The position numbers were made by a program, and so were the translations under genes. From positions 14,136,001-14,200,000 of the forward strand of contig NC_071332.1 in NCBI RefSeq assembly GCF_010183535.1: a stretch of 64,000 bases of DNA, given 5' to 3'. Below are positions 10,737-22,885 of this stretch, in pieces; position 1 is the stretch's first letter; the number at the start of each line of letters is the position of its first letter. Below the pieces are notes generated by a model, which was given only the letters and a program-made list of their open reading frames with translations, was not told where the DNA came from and made no database searches. This DNA is from Caenorhabditis remanei. Its lineage: Eukaryota > Nematoda > Chromadorea > Rhabditida > Rhabditidae.

Positions 10737-11819
10737 TTTTAATCAAATAATACTCTCATCATGTCTTTAATGCATTAATATGTCATCCCTCAATGTTTTT
10801 TTTTTCTTTAAAAAAGTTCTGAACTAATATCGATTGGTGTTACTGTATTTGTTCCATCAACGCGTTTTTTTCGCATGTTTTCTGAGAATTATCTTAATTA
10901 CTTTCAGTTTTCTTCTTATTCTTTGCACTTCTCATTACTAGATAATTTTTGTTCTCTCAATACCATTGCATTTTCATCTAAACGGCATTTCCTATGTCGT
11001 TTTTTTCTGGAATTCTGTTATTCTGTTATTGTTATTTATTCTCTTCTGTTTTTTTTAGTTCGTTTATCAGCACTGTCTCTTTAAATAATTTCTCACGCTT
11101 TCTCGTCTAATGGAATGACAGCATTTTCAAGAACTCTTCATATTAAAATGAAATTAGCTGCTGCGTTGTTTAAAAATTGATTTTTTTGCATAAAGATCTC
11201 TTTAGAACTCCGTATAATTGTTTAACTTTAATTTGTTATATCGGTGTTGTTCAAATCACATCATTTGTATTTATTTTGTGAAAAATTTACATATTTGGAA
11301 ATTACTGCGACGTATTTCTGCAGTACCACATCTATTTATCCCAGACTTGCAAAATATCGGCCGGGCCGGTAGAGAAAGTTGCCGGCCCGGCCCGGCCCGG
11401 TCGGCCCGGAGTCAAAAAATGAGCACAATTTTTTCACAAAATTTTTCGAAATTTTTTGAAATTTTCATCAAAAATAGTCAAAAATCCTATGTACACTTGA
11501 GTTTTATCGATATGTAAAAACATAGTCGAAAATTCGACTTTTTTGCGAAAAAATCAAAAAAATTTCAAAAAAATTCAAATTTTCAAATTTTTGTACTGTG
11601 ACCCGGGCCGGGCCGGGCCGGGCCGGTGAAAATTCTCAAATCGGCCCGGCCCGGCCCGGCCCGGCCCGGCCCGTTGCAAGTATGATTTATCCTCGAACAA
11701 CGTTTAAATATTCTACAGAAAAACCGTAAATTCCGAAACCAAGCTAACTTACGTTCCAGTTAAATAAATACTGGAATTTTCATTGTTCCATAGTCTGAGT
11801 TTATATCATTTCAGAGAAC
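10737..11819. other. Intergenic
   Basis: Counterpart of 2218-2915. Apart from the 343-bp GC-rich insertion at 11342-11684, I see no gene or RNA. Confidence 0.5.
11342..11684. mobile_element. hAT-like MITE with GGCCGGGCC arrays
   Basis: A 343-bp element is bounded by inverted ends CAGACTTGCAA and TTGCAAGTATG and by an 8-bp direct repeat ATTTATCC (11334-11341 and 11685-11692). Inside each end are runs of GGCCGGGCC repeats in opposite orientation, giving a very GC-rich stem in AT-rich DNA. The matching site in the left unit is empty. The 8-bp target duplication and CA...TG ends fit a non-autonomous hAT element. Confidence 0.85.
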
Positions 11820-14785
11820 ATGTCAACTACTAAAATTCACGATGAACTGGTGGAATTCATTATCAGAAAAGCAGAAGACATCAAATCTCCATTCAACATT
11901 TCTCAGTTGATCAATGATTTCAAACGAGAGTACAAGAGAATGGATTCTGTGCGAAATTTGAGACACAAGTAAGATATTCATTATCTTCATTTCTATGAAA
12001 TATGCAAAGAACTGTCTCATTGCAGAATCGCAACTCTTCGCTCAAAAATTCCCGAATTAGAAGACATAGAAACAGAGATGAAGATCAAACTGCTATTCGG
12101 ATTACATGCTCCAGTTGATCCAGATTTTTTAGAAAAGTAAGAAAACATGTGATAATACTGAAGTAATTAATGATTTAATAGGCTTAAACCGAATGCTGAG
12201 TCTTTGAAATTAGATGAATTTCAACGCATTATTGAGTACACAGATGAAAAGAGAGGGCTGGAGTTGAAAGGAGATCATGTGAGTTTATATTAGCTTTCTT
12301 CATATAGATAATTTTTTTCTGTTTCAGAAGACCTTAATCTATCAAGACGAAACAACAGAGACAAAATTGTTGAAGTTTTTGGTAGAAAAATCAAAAGCTG
12401 TGGATGTTCCATTTGTTGGCTTATCGTTCTTGAGAGAATTCAAATCTTTCACTGGAAATTCTTCTTCACTTGAATCTCTGCGTTGCACGTTAGTTTGACT
12501 TTGTTGTGGTTATAAGATAAGCTATTTTAGAAATGACCGTCTCAGGAAAAAATTATTTCGATGCTCCAATTTCGATAAAAATACACATATAAAAATGTTA
12601 TTCATTTCGAGTGCCAGAGTTCCCGGATGTTTCCTAAAAGTGTAAGCATAATTTTAATAGAAAGCGACTGAAAGTACGAAGGCCAATTCCTGGACAATTT
12701 CAGACTTCAAAAGAATGCAACCGTGGCAGTTGATGAGAAAGGAAGAATTACGAAATACGAAGCAAATGATGGAAGTCTCATACTAGAAGGAGATCATAGT
12801 CTTTCGTCGAAAGTGAAACTATCTCTCTCAGAAAGATGGAATAGTATTCGTCGAAAAGTTGAATGTGATAAAAACGAGGACAGCAGTATGGACAGCGATA
12901 ATAACCTTGGCTACGGTAAAAAAATGATTTACTTCATCAAATTTGTGATTGAGAAAGCAAAAAGTGTAAATGCGCCATTGAACATTAGCAATATGTGTGA
13001 AGATTTCAAGAAGTTAAGTGGATCTTCTAACAATCTTGATTGTTTGTATAAAAGGTATACTGATGTTGCGCATTCCATGAAATTAAAGTGAAACCTCAAT
13101 TACAGAGTAAGAAAGTTTGGCGAGAAAGTCCCTCTTATGGATGAATTCAACACATCTTCAAAAGTCAGGATGCTGTTCGCTCTTTCTACTCGAGTTCCAG
13201 ATGAATTCTTGAATGAGTTAGTCATGAATCAATCCCATGTTGCAAACTAATTATTACAGACTTCGAAAAGATGCCGACGTACAAGTTGATCGTTGGAACA
13301 GAATTATCAAATATCAAGCGAAAGACGGAACTTTGAGTTTGGGAGGAGATCATACTTTATCAGCAAAACAAAAATTAGGATGGGTTACTCGAAAAAAGAA
13401 AATTGCCGCTAGAGCAGAACATGATGAAGTAACTGAGAGCGATGAGAAGATAAAAGCTGAAAGAAAGAAAATGAAAGCTACGAAAAGAAAGAGGGCAGAA
13501 AAAGAGAATGGAAAACGGTGAGTGAGAGTGCAGTTGTTGGAATTTTCCTTTGATCCTTTTTGATTAATTTCGTGGACAAATTAAGTTATCTGCGACATTA
13601 ACCCCAATTCATTTCAGATCGAGAGTGGATCTCCTCAGAAATGTTTCTGAATCAGATGAAGATGAATCCGACGAATCAGATGAATCAGATGAATCAGAAG
13701 ATTCAGACGATTCCGATATGGGAGAAATCGAAGAGAGTCATAAAAGAAGAAAAAAAGAAACGCGAAGCGCCGACTATGATGCTCACTTGGGACCAGTTAC
13801 AAGAAACAAAACCAAACAGTCAATGATCTCGATTCAGAATAAGAAAACACGAACAACTACAGAAGACTGTTCTAATTCTGATATGGATATTGCTGATGAG
13901 GTTAATGCTGGAGAATTCGAAATGGAACAGGATGTCTCACGAGTAGAGAGAATCGCGGAAGACTTCGAGTATGATTATCCGCGTGATTTCGACAGCAGCG
14001 AAGGTCTGCCAGAAGAAGTTATTACTGAAACTGACATGTTAACCGACCGAAATGCTGATGGATCAGGACCATCTACTAGTAGAAAACGAGTCGTCCGCAC
14101 TTCAATCCGTCATTCATCAGAAGGAGATGACTGCAAGCCAGATGTTAATAGTGCACAAACGGAAAACAAAGCGAATATTGTGGAAAGTAGCGTAAATGGA
14201 GAAAAAGATGAGGATGGACGTGGAAATAAGTAAATATTTCATTATCTTTTCAAAAGTGTGATATTCTTTTTCAGGGACGCAATATCACGAAAAACAATTC
14301 TTGAGTCCCTCCATACACTCTTGCTAATTTTGGAGCTGTCGGATCTGGAAAATGTGCAGAAGAAAGTTGAACAAATGTTAGAAGAAGCAAAAAATAATAA
14401 TAATGTGAGTTGCAAAGCTCTTCCAATTGTATTTACTACGTGATACTATTTCAGACTCTCCAAGTGCACGGAGTTCTCATTGCTCTCGACACATTTCTCT
14501 ATATGTCGATGAAAGAAGCCGCAATGAAGTGCCCACCAGGCACAGAGTCAATCAGTCTCAAGGAATTTCTCACGGTTCTTCGTATTGTTGTCATTTTCAT
14601 GAAGTCCAAAAGTCTCTTGAAATTTCCACAGAAACTGAAAGTTATGATTTCAGAACTGTCAATTCAAGATAAGGTAAGCCACTCGGTCCGAAGTTTTTTT
14701 AAATTATGAAAATTTATTTCAGAAAATCCCAGTACAATCAATTGCAGCTGCTCTAGAAACAGCACTCAATATCATCTCTTCTTAA
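11820..14785 (+). CDS. Triple SPK-domain protein, right copy
   Basis: Twelve exons with boundaries matching the left copy give 790 residues: 11820-11968, 12026-12136, 12182-12278, 12328-12488, 12531-12641, 12704-13054, 13106-13216, 13260-13517, 13618-14229, 14275-14404, 14455-14673, 14723-14785. It has three SPK domains, an acidic linker (SDESDESDESEDSDDSD), basic KRRKK patches, and the same unassigned C-terminal domain. Differences from the left copy are many in SPK1, SPK2 and the acidic part, with mostly in-frame indels; this suggests both stay under coding constraint. Exon 10 here has a normal GT donor. TTTCAG lies six bases before the ATG, a likely SL acceptor. Confidence 0.85.
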
Positions 14786-15297
14786 ATCTTTTTGTTGTTT
14801 TTATCGTCTGTCATTCTGTTGTGTTGTCGTTCCATTTCTGTTTTTCCAAGATTTAACTTTTTTTTTTCGAATTTAGACACTCTAAATTTTATCTTATAAA
14901 CGGCGAACGCTTACATTGTGTTCAGTTGTTTCTAGAAGTTTTAAATTTTGAATGATAATTTTTTACTGAACTCATATTTCTTGTTTCTCATTTAAAACAA
15001 AAAGTCCAATTTAATTTTTTACCAAAGAATCATTCTAATGAACATCTTTCCTACTCTTTATTTCATAATTTGAATATTTAACATTTGTTTGCATCAAACG
15101 ATATTTGATTAAAAAAAGATCTCTTATTGATTTCTTTCCGACTTCAAATTTAGCTGTGTTGACGCCGACTGGAACATATTGATGTTTTTAGAGTGTTGAA
15201 ACTTTGAAATACAGATTCTCTAAACCCAATACATGTCAACTTTGTTTGTTGAAATAATCCGCAATGTCTAATTCATAAATTTACAGCAAACAACGAA
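14786..15297. other. Intergenic
   Basis: Counterpart of 6032-6525, diverged by substitutions and indels. No gene is seen. The trans-splice-type acceptor before the next ATG is kept. Confidence 0.45.
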
Positions 15298-17143
15298 ATG
15301 ACGGAAGTTTTACTAAAAAACAGTGATGCAGTGGCGGCTGTGATAATCTATCAAGAAAAACAAAGCGATTCTTTGGAAAATGCTTTGATCCGTGTCAGTA
15401 ACGTATTGAATATTCGATACAACCGTCCGTCGTTTGATTATCTCAAGCATTGTCTGAAAATGTGAGTGTCTGTACACGTTTATTCAATCGGAAATCTGTT
15501 TTTTTTTTTCAGAAATTTCCAAGAAACTTGTATTCAAAACAATAAAAAAGATATTCACTACTGTATTCTATATGAGTTCGTTCAAAACAAACCATGGGGA
15601 CAATCATTCAAAACAATTCGAGAAGTTTTAGGAGAAGGAATTGTAGAATACGAAGAGTTCAAACGTTTGTTCAAATGTTTCGAACGTGGAATGTTTGAGA
15701 TGGAGGAAAACAAATTGTAAGCTAAATAATAACATTTACTTGGCGTAATTCAGAATAACTGATTGCAGAAGTGTCGATGCTTGCCTGTCCAATGTTTCGA
15801 AAGAAGTCATGGAAAAAATTGTGCAACATTTGGATATAAAAGATCGGTTAGTTATATTGAGAAATCTCATAGGCAACTTCTTATTCGCAATTCATCGCAC
15901 TCTCACAAGGGAAGTCTTTGGAGACGTGGCTTTCAAACGATCCAGTCAAAACCTGCTAAATCTCTCTGCGAGCCGAGTTATGCGCTCTCAAACTTTTCAT
16001 ATGGCCGATTTTATGCGGCTAATTCAGGTTTTGACTACAGAAATGGACTCCCCGTAGGCGAAAGTACCTATGACCAAATTTATAGATCGTTTGTAAGCCA
16101 CGTCTCCAAAGACTTCCCTTGTTAATGTTGAAAGTCTTTTTAAATTTCTCTTTAACACAGCCATTTTTCAGACTAAACTTCCAAAAAGTCTCCAAAGTGA
16201 TCAGACGCAAATTGGACAATTCACACCTTACCTGCGAAAGTATTAGTTTGAATTTCGCCAATTTTAGCACGGAACTCCGTATTGAAAACCTCCCACCAAT
16301 CATTTATAAGCAAGGAAAGAATGAATGTAACGTCGAATTCAAGAATAATGTGAAAACTTTGATTGGACAACATCATTTTTATCGTGGAATAATGGACGCT
16401 GGAACTATCTTCGAAAATAAAACATTGGAATTGGAAAGTTTGAAAATAAGTTTCTCTTCGGAAATTCGCAGTGACGGAAGAGCTGTGATGGAGAATGTCC
16501 TGGTGAGATGCAATAAATTAAAAGAATATTTCGGAACTTTTAAGTAAGTTATGACATCTGGAAATTCGAAAAAATTATCTTTCAGACGTCTTGTTCATGC
16601 TAAATCATTCGATTTTCAACTCAAAGTTCCATTGGAAAAAGATGAAAAGAGCGATACGATTCTCTCAATTCTTCCGTATCTCAAACCTGTATTTCTCGAA
16701 AAAATTAAAATTGAATTATAGTCTGATTGCTCTGAAATGATGAGAGAAGTGGTGGAATTGGATCAATGGAATCTGGCAATTGAGTTGGATATGTGTAATA
16801 CGCCTTTCAAACTTCCACTTCAAAATTTGATTCATTTCAAGCGTTTCTCCGTTTTCATGCCGAATATTTCGGAGTCTGATGTTACTTGGCTCGCAAGGGT
16901 GAGCAAATTGAAGAAGAAAGAGAACATTTTCAAATTTTTGTTTTATTTCAGATCCTCCCTGAAAACGATACATTCGAATATTGTTCCATTAGATATCCTG
17001 ATAATCAGTTGAATTTGGATCTTATCAATTTAGGCATAACAGGACGGCACAGCAGAGAGGAATCTAACTCTCTTCTAGAAACCAACGCTGTTTTCGAGAT
17101 GCAGCTAGGAAACAAATCAATCGATTTTTTCAGAAAATTCTGA
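15298..17143 (+). pseudogene. Second F-box/FTH gene, right copy, in-frame TAG
   Basis: Near-identical to 6526-8370. Exons: 15298-15461, 15513-15716, 15769-15846, 16172-16543, 16586-16898, 16952-17143. It keeps the HTH, F-box and FTH regions and carries the same in-frame TAG at 16719-16721, with the same possible 33-base intron (16689-16721). I count only a few differences from the left copy in almost 2 kb: one base in a poly-T tract before exon 2 and three substitutions near 17009-17035. The shared stop is therefore not independent support for function. Whether a 317-residue product, a full product or none is made cannot be told from sequence alone. Confidence 0.65.
15906..16121. mobile_element. 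MITE in F-box gene intron, right copy
   Basis: Same 216-bp inverted-repeat element at the same intron position as in the left copy (7133-7348), with the same 37-bp ends starting CAAGGGAAGTC. Confidence 0.75.
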
Positions 17144-17283
17144 AGTGATGAACTTATGTACATTAATCTTGTCATTATTATGTTTTACTATTCTGTACTT
17201 ATATTCTTGTCATATAAATATAAACTCACCGTCTTGAAAAATGGTGACATTCAATTAAGAACGAAAACTTTATTAATTAGAGA

Positions 17284-18914
17284 TCAAAAGTCTACAAACA
17301 TTTCTGGATGAGAAACTTCAACGCAGAAAATATCGAAAATGTTAGCCAACTCTGTTTTCTTTATGTTATTATAGATGTCCATCTGAAATTTGAAATTTCA
17401 ATATGTACACTAATCTTTTTTCTGAAATGTACCTGTATCTGATTGTTGATCTTCATCATACTCGCCAGTCTAGTCACATACTGGGGTACTCTCAATTCAT
17501 TCACATAATAATCATGTAGATCATTCGCCAACATCTCTTGAAATCTATCAGCAACTTGAAGAATTTCTCCTTGGAATCGTTTTCCGACATATTGGAAACA
17601 TAGTTGACCGAGCATGAATGAAAGTTCTATATCAGATGGATCAAGATCTATCATTGCTCGAGTCTGGTTATCCAAACGGACCTCATTTTTTATATCCATA
17701 AAGCTAAAAAAAACGAAAAAATCACCAAGATTCAGAAGAGCACTCTTACAATTTCAACTCATCCACAGTATACTTTGATAGCCATGACATATCAAGTCTC
17801 TCCTGATCGTAGCTATGAACCAACGTGTTCGTTTCCATTCGCTTGATTGTATCAATATCAAAACTTCTTCTAATTTTCATTGACGTGTAAGCTAGCCTTC
17901 CTAATCTCCACCAAACACTCCAGATTCCTTGCAGCATTTGGATCTGAAAATCTTGTTTTAGGTTCCAAATCTCTAGAATTTCCTGCTTTAGCCTACCTGA
18001 AGTTTTGCTGGGAGCATCTGAAATTCATCGAAATGAGTCAACCACTTTGTAACGAGTATCACAACGTGTTCCAGTTGTGCCAATGACTCTTCCTTTCCGA
18101 AATTTCCCATATCTGGTGGCTCGATTGCTGGCTGGAATTCAAGCACCGGATTCAATACAACGGCCAGTTTCTCCAATCGGTTTCTAGTGAAAATCGGCGA
18201 TTCTGGACCCTAAAATTCGTTGAATAAAGTTTTGAAACTTTAAAAACCGTTACTTGTTGTAAAATTTTAATAGCCTTGTCGATTAGAAACTGACAATTGA
18301 TAAAGTTTTTCGGGGAATCTGGAGAAGGACAAGACGACGAAGAAGCAGAAGTTTGTGGTCCCCGGAATATTATTAGATTTGATCTACCACAGAACGTATC
18401 AATTGACTGAAATAATGATAAGAAATATAAATAAAAGTCTAGAAAATGGTACTCACCGGTGGGATCCTTCCTCCTAGAACTACTATCTTGTTAACTTTGT
18501 TGACATCTCTATCAAACTGAAATCCTGGAAAACATGAAGTTTCTCTCTGAACGTCCACATAGATATAAACCAAAACTCACTTTCATAGCTCATTCCAACT
18601 TTAAGACATTTCTGCAATCGACAATATTTGCAAGTGAAATATCCTTTCTTCAAAAAATCACATTTTTTGATTCTATGACATGATTTGGACGTTTTGAACT
18701 CGACTGATCTTCTGAAAATGAGACCAATAAAACATAACTTTATTATAGATTTCAATGATAAGACTGACCTGAAAAAAGCAGCGCACGCTCTGCAAACCAT
18801 TGCTCCATAATGGAACTTTCCATTGCATTCTTGTCCACAGACTTGACAACTGATGGGACTGGAACATGCGGATTCACAACTGCTCATCTCTCCATACATT
18901 TCACAATCGATCAT
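17284..18914 (-). CDS. Nuclear hormone receptor (nematode-expanded type) 1
   Basis: A ligand-regulated transcription factor of the expanded HNF4-derived nematode NHR class (family inference). Exon 1 (18769-18914) encodes the first C4 zinc finger (CQVCGQEC, then CRACAAFFR). Exon 2 begins at 18711 and encodes the second (CHRIKKCDF, CKYCRLQKCLKVGM). A Ser-rich hinge follows, then an all-helical ligand-binding domain with WSVWWRLGRLAY and DMSWLSKYTVDELKL, ending EVSHPEMFVDF and stop at 17284-17286. Total length is about 420 residues. An acceptor TATGTAG precedes the ATG by five bases, so the start at 18914 is probably at a trans-splice site. AATAAA lies at about 17270. It is tandem with a paralogue at 19799-21319, and its 3' end was captured by the upstream duplication. 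Confidence 0.88.
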
Positions 18915-19798
18915 CAAAGCTACATAAAAATGAATGCGAGAAGTTTGTTTAGTAATGCGATCGTAGAAGATTACTAAACCTAGAGAGGCGCAGAGAGCTG
19001 AAAATGAAGGGTTTTGAAACAGTACGGAGACGCAGCTTTTCTTCAAACAAAGTGAGGCAAAAAGAGCATTTTGAAGCATTTGATAGTGAGTCATGTGTCA
19101 CTTGGGAGGACTACATACAACTGTCAGCTTTCAGTGAAAAGATGGAAATGACAAAGAAATGTCGAGGAGAAGTGTTATAAGCTGCTGATAATCAGAGTGA
19201 CTGAAACTGTTCATTTGACATGTTGAGAGATGGAAAAGTTCAATTTTCAAGTTTCTGTTGAATGTCACAAATACTAGAATTTTAGGAAACAAGATCATTG
19301 GTTTGAATTATTTTAAATTTATTGATGAAATATCTCAAGTTCGATCAAAATATCAATATTCAATTCTTGCTCTCAATGTTTTGTTTGTCATTTAACGAAA
19401 CCCAGTTTATAAAAACTGTTGACGGAAAGTGCAAAGAATCAGCTCTTATTCAAATAAAATACGGCTCGTCTCACGCAAAAGCACTCGAGAAAAGTTTTAT
19501 ATGATAGTTAAAATGCGTGAATGAGGTCTTCGTATTACATGACATAGATTACAGAGAAAAAGGTGTTGCAATTCAATATTGTTGGTCACGAAGTGTAGAT
19601 CAACCCATTTATAATAATATAGGTTCCCAGCCACGGCTACATAATACTTTTCAAAAAGAATTAATGTCTTTAATTTCTGAGATTCGAACCTGTCAACCAA
19701 AAAAGAAGAGTATGCAGACAATACTGTTAATCGCTGAAAATATTTCAATCAAAACTCCACAAATATTTCGAAAAATGATGAGAAACATTCATTAAAAA
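18915..19798. other. Intergenic between two receptor genes
   Basis: Promoter side of receptor 1 and 3' side of receptor 2. Open frames here have no paralogue or recognisable motif. I see no RNA gene. Confidence 0.45.
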
Positions 19799-21319
19799 TC
19801 AGAATTCTAAAAACATTTCAGGATGAGAGACTTCAACATGAAAGACGTCGAAAATTAAAGCTAACTCGGTTTTAAGTTTATTTTTATAGGTTTCCATCTG
19901 AAAGTACTCTGTTGGGTCTTATCGAAATCTTCGTTCTTACCTGTATCTGATTGTTTATCTTCATCATACTAGCCAGTCTCTTCATATAATACGGATTCTT
20001 CTGATCTTTCACATAATACTCATGCAAGTCGTTTGCCAATGTTTCTTGAAACTTTTCAGAAATCTGCAGAATCTCTCCTTGAAATCTTTTCCCAACTGTA
20101 TGGAAGCATAATTGACAGAACATATACGATAACTCCACTTCAGTTGGTTCAAGTTCTATCATTGCACGAGTCATCTCATCTAGACGTACTTCGTTACTTA
20201 GATCAATGAAACTGAACCTTTTAAAAATTAAATCTTATGAAGTTCATTTGGACGCTTACAATTTCAGCTCTTCCACTGAATATTTAGATAGCCATGACAT
20301 ATCGATTCTGTTCTGATCGTACCTTCTTATCAGAGTATCCGTTTTCATTTTTCTGATTGTTTCCTTATCGAAGTTCTTCTTGATCTCTGATGACGAATAA
20401 GCTAATCGTTTCAATCTCCACCAGACACTCCAAATTCCTTGAACCATTTGAAGCTGACAATAAATATTGGAATATCCGCATTTTCATTGATTTTATACTT
20501 ACCTGAAGATTCGGAGGGAGCATTTGAAAATCGTCAAAATATGTCAACCAATTCGCAACCAAAACAACATTATGTTCCAACTGAGCTAATGATTCTTCTC
20601 TTCCATATTTTAAGGAATCGGGAGGATTCACAGAATGCCTTGACTTCAAAACTGGATGAAGTGCAATTGCTAGTTTAGATAAGCTGTTATTAGCGCAGAT
20701 TGGAGATGCTGGACCCTGAAAAGACATTTGTCATTTTCACTTCTAGTGAGACTAACCTGCTGTATCATATTTGAAATTTTATCAATCAAAAGCTGAACAT
20801 CGATAACATTTTTTGAGTATCCCTGAGACGAGTTTTTTGGCATTCTAAATATAATAAGATTTGATCTTCCACAGAAAATGTCTATTGTCTGAAAAGGTGA
20901 TATGGATACAATTAGTTCAGAAAGTTATGAGACTCACCGGTGGAATCGCACTCTCCAGTCTTGTTGTTTCTTTATCCACCGTAGAACAATCACTATTCAA
21001 ATGCACATCTGTAGAAACGTGGATTTTTCTGCTGACCTAATTACTTTTGAAACCAACTTTCTAAATTCATACCAACTTCGATGCATTTCTGCAATCGGCA
21101 GTATTTGCAAATGAAAAAACCATTTATGAAAAATTCACATTTTCCGTTTCTCTTACATGACATGGTTCTTTTGAAAAGATCGGATCGTCTAGAACATAAT
21201 TTACAACATTAATAAAAATATAATCAAGCTGACCTAAAAGACGCAGCACATGCTCTACAAACAATGGCTCCAAAGCGTTTTCCACTAGCTTGTTTGGAGC
21301 AGACTTGGCATTTCGACAT
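19799..21319 (-). CDS. Nuclear hormone receptor 2, paralogue of the first
   Basis: Paralogue of the receptor at 17284-18914 with the same order of DNA-binding domain, hinge and ligand-binding domain. The start ATG (21317-21319) opens with MSKCQVCSKQASGKRFG and lacks the 15-residue leader of receptor 1. The second finger includes CKRNGKCEF and CKYCRLQKCIEVGM. The ligand-binding domain has WSVWWRLKRLAYSS and DMSWLSKYSVEELKL, ending EVSHPEMFLEF. The P-box region reads CRACAASFR where CRACAAFFR is usual, so a recognition-helix Phe is replaced by Ser; this may alter DNA choice. No frameshift is seen across the exons I joined. Sequence identity is high in the ligand-binding domain, arguing for a tandem duplication of moderate age. 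Confidence 0.86.
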
Positions 21320-21580
21320 ATTAGAAATATTCAGAGTTCCGAAGATTCATATTTGGAGAACTAACCAAAAGGAAATTGTGAGAGATCAAAAAAAGTAATA
21401 AACGTAGGAGGTGGAAAAGTTTGGAAATAGTAGGGAGACGCATAGAAACAGAGTGCACTGTTAGAAGTGACGTCATCGCTGTCTTTCCCCATGTCTTGGA
21501 ATTTTACGATATTTTGTTTAAAGTATCTTTTTGAAGAAGCTCAACGAAAACTTTATTTATGGAAGTCACATGATTAGTAT

Positions 21581-21900
21581 TTAGTTTTTATATTCAGCTC
21601 CTCTCTTGACTTGAAACTTGGCATAGGCAGCTTGATCTTCTTCAGATTGAGTCTTTATGAACGTCTCCAAATCCACGTATAGTTTGGTTACGCATTCAAT
21701 TGCATCGTGGAAACTTGGACTGTCCCCGTACTTGGAATATGCATCTTTTCCATCTGCACATACCTTGAGAATCCCCTCGATTGCTTGAGGAGAAACTCCT
21801 GCTGACACAAGTTGAGCTTGATACTCTTCTCCTGGAAACGTTGAGTTGAATGGACTAAGAAATAGAATAACCTACCAGTTAAGCGACTAGGAAGTGGCAT
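21581..21900 (-). CDS. Small nematode protein, signal peptide lost
   Basis: Two exons separated by a short intron at about 21835-21876 encode roughly 92 residues, starting MPLPSRLTG and ending GAEYKN. The mature part is clearly homologous to the plus-strand gene at 22126-22495 (EEYQAQLVSAGVS, SKYGDSPSFHDAIE, FIKTQSEEDQAAY). The partner has a 17-residue signal peptide in exon 1; here the open frame begins inside the equivalent of the mature N-terminus, and no hydrophobic leader is encoded upstream in frame. A fragment reading ATGTTTAAA about 55 bases upstream may be a decayed leader. I do not recognise the family; small helical nematode secreted proteins of the SXP/RAL-2 kind are one possibility. 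Confidence 0.6.
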
Positions 21901-21970
21901 TGCTCAAGAATATTTTTTAGAATTAACTTGATTCTATTGGATCTCCTCCACTTTTAAACATTGCAAACCT

Positions 21971-22007
21971 GTGTGTTGTGATTTGTGACTTGTCGGTCAC
22001 AACACAC
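21971..22007. promoter_or_regulatory. Hairpin between divergent small-protein genes
   Basis: A perfect 11-bp inverted repeat, GTGTGTTGTGA and TCACAACACAC, with a 15-base loop lies midway between the two divergent small-protein genes. It could be a palindromic protein-binding site serving both; this is inference from position only. Confidence 0.4.
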
Positions 22008-22125
22008 GGTTCATGGCTATTGAGAAGGAAAAACAACTGGTTTTACAGAATAGGACATAACTCACAGTGCACGGTTTTTATCATATAAAACAGAAAACTA
22101 AATCTAATAAAATCAACAAGAAACA

Positions 22126-22495
22126 ATGTTCAAACTGCTTCTCATTTCAACTTGTCTTATTTCTGTTGCATTTTCAGCTCCCCGTCGTCCAACTGGTACT
22201 TAAAAAACAATTGTTAAAATTATTCAAACAAAATTTCCATTCAGGTGACGAGTACCGAGCCGAACTGGTTGCCGCTGGACTTTCCACTTCAGCTGTTGAT
22301 GGAATCATGAAGATTAGTGAAGAGGCATACATAGCATTCTCGAAATATGGAAAGACACCGAACTTTCAAGATGCGATAGAGGCGGTTACCAAGCTGATGT
22401 TCAATCTGGAAGATTTCATTAAAACTCAATCAAAAGAAGATCAAACGAAGTATGCTGCCTATTGTGAGAAGAAGAAAGAAGAGTATAAGAATTGA
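22126..22495 (+). CDS. Small secreted nematode protein
   Basis: Two exons (22126-22195, 22245-22495) encode 106 residues. The first exon is a clear signal peptide, MFKLLLISTCLISVAFSA, followed by a mature helical domain of about 88 residues without cysteines and rich in charged residues (EYRAELVAAGLS, SKYGKTPNFQDAIEAV, FIKTQSKEDQTKY, ending KKKEEYKN). It should be secreted. The intron splits a glycine codon at the same place as in the minus-strand paralogue, showing they are an inverted duplicate pair. The function is unknown to me. AATAAA occurs near 22547. Confidence 0.75.
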
Positions 22496-22885
22496 AAATG
22501 TTGATTGATACATTTCTCTATTCTTGATTTTCAAACCTTTGGATTCAATAAATTTATTATGTTATCACTTTATCGGAGTACAGTTACGACGATGTGACAT
22601 CCCATGTTTGTCAAGGAGAGAACCAGCATTTTTAAGAGAAAAAAACTATGTGACTTTGGCTACCTTTCTGCAGAAACATTCATGTTTTGATCTCTCTTCT
22701 GAACTCGAGTGCAATAACCAGAAATCCTCGTGTTTTCAGCTGTAAGTTCACACATGATTAGATTTTGGTTTTTGCTGTTAACCTTATTATTTCCGAGAAA
22801 AATTGAGTTAATTATAAATGTTCGATGACGATCTGAAAAACTACTATAAATTCGAAAGCTTTCGGTAATTTTTGCTACAAATCTT
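22496..22885. other. Intergenic
   Basis: 3' flank of the small secreted gene and 5' flank of the srz gene. Nothing further recognised. Confidence 0.4.

Noticed and set aside
11342..11684. CpG-rich patch as a regulatory island or ribosomal fragment
   Set aside because: Inverted ends and an 8-bp target duplication show it is an insertion; no rRNA likeness is seen.
19640..19720. Possible tRNA T-arm (GGTTCGAATC on the minus strand)
   Set aside because: Neighbouring bases do not pair into a T stem, and no anticodon or acceptor stem could be made.
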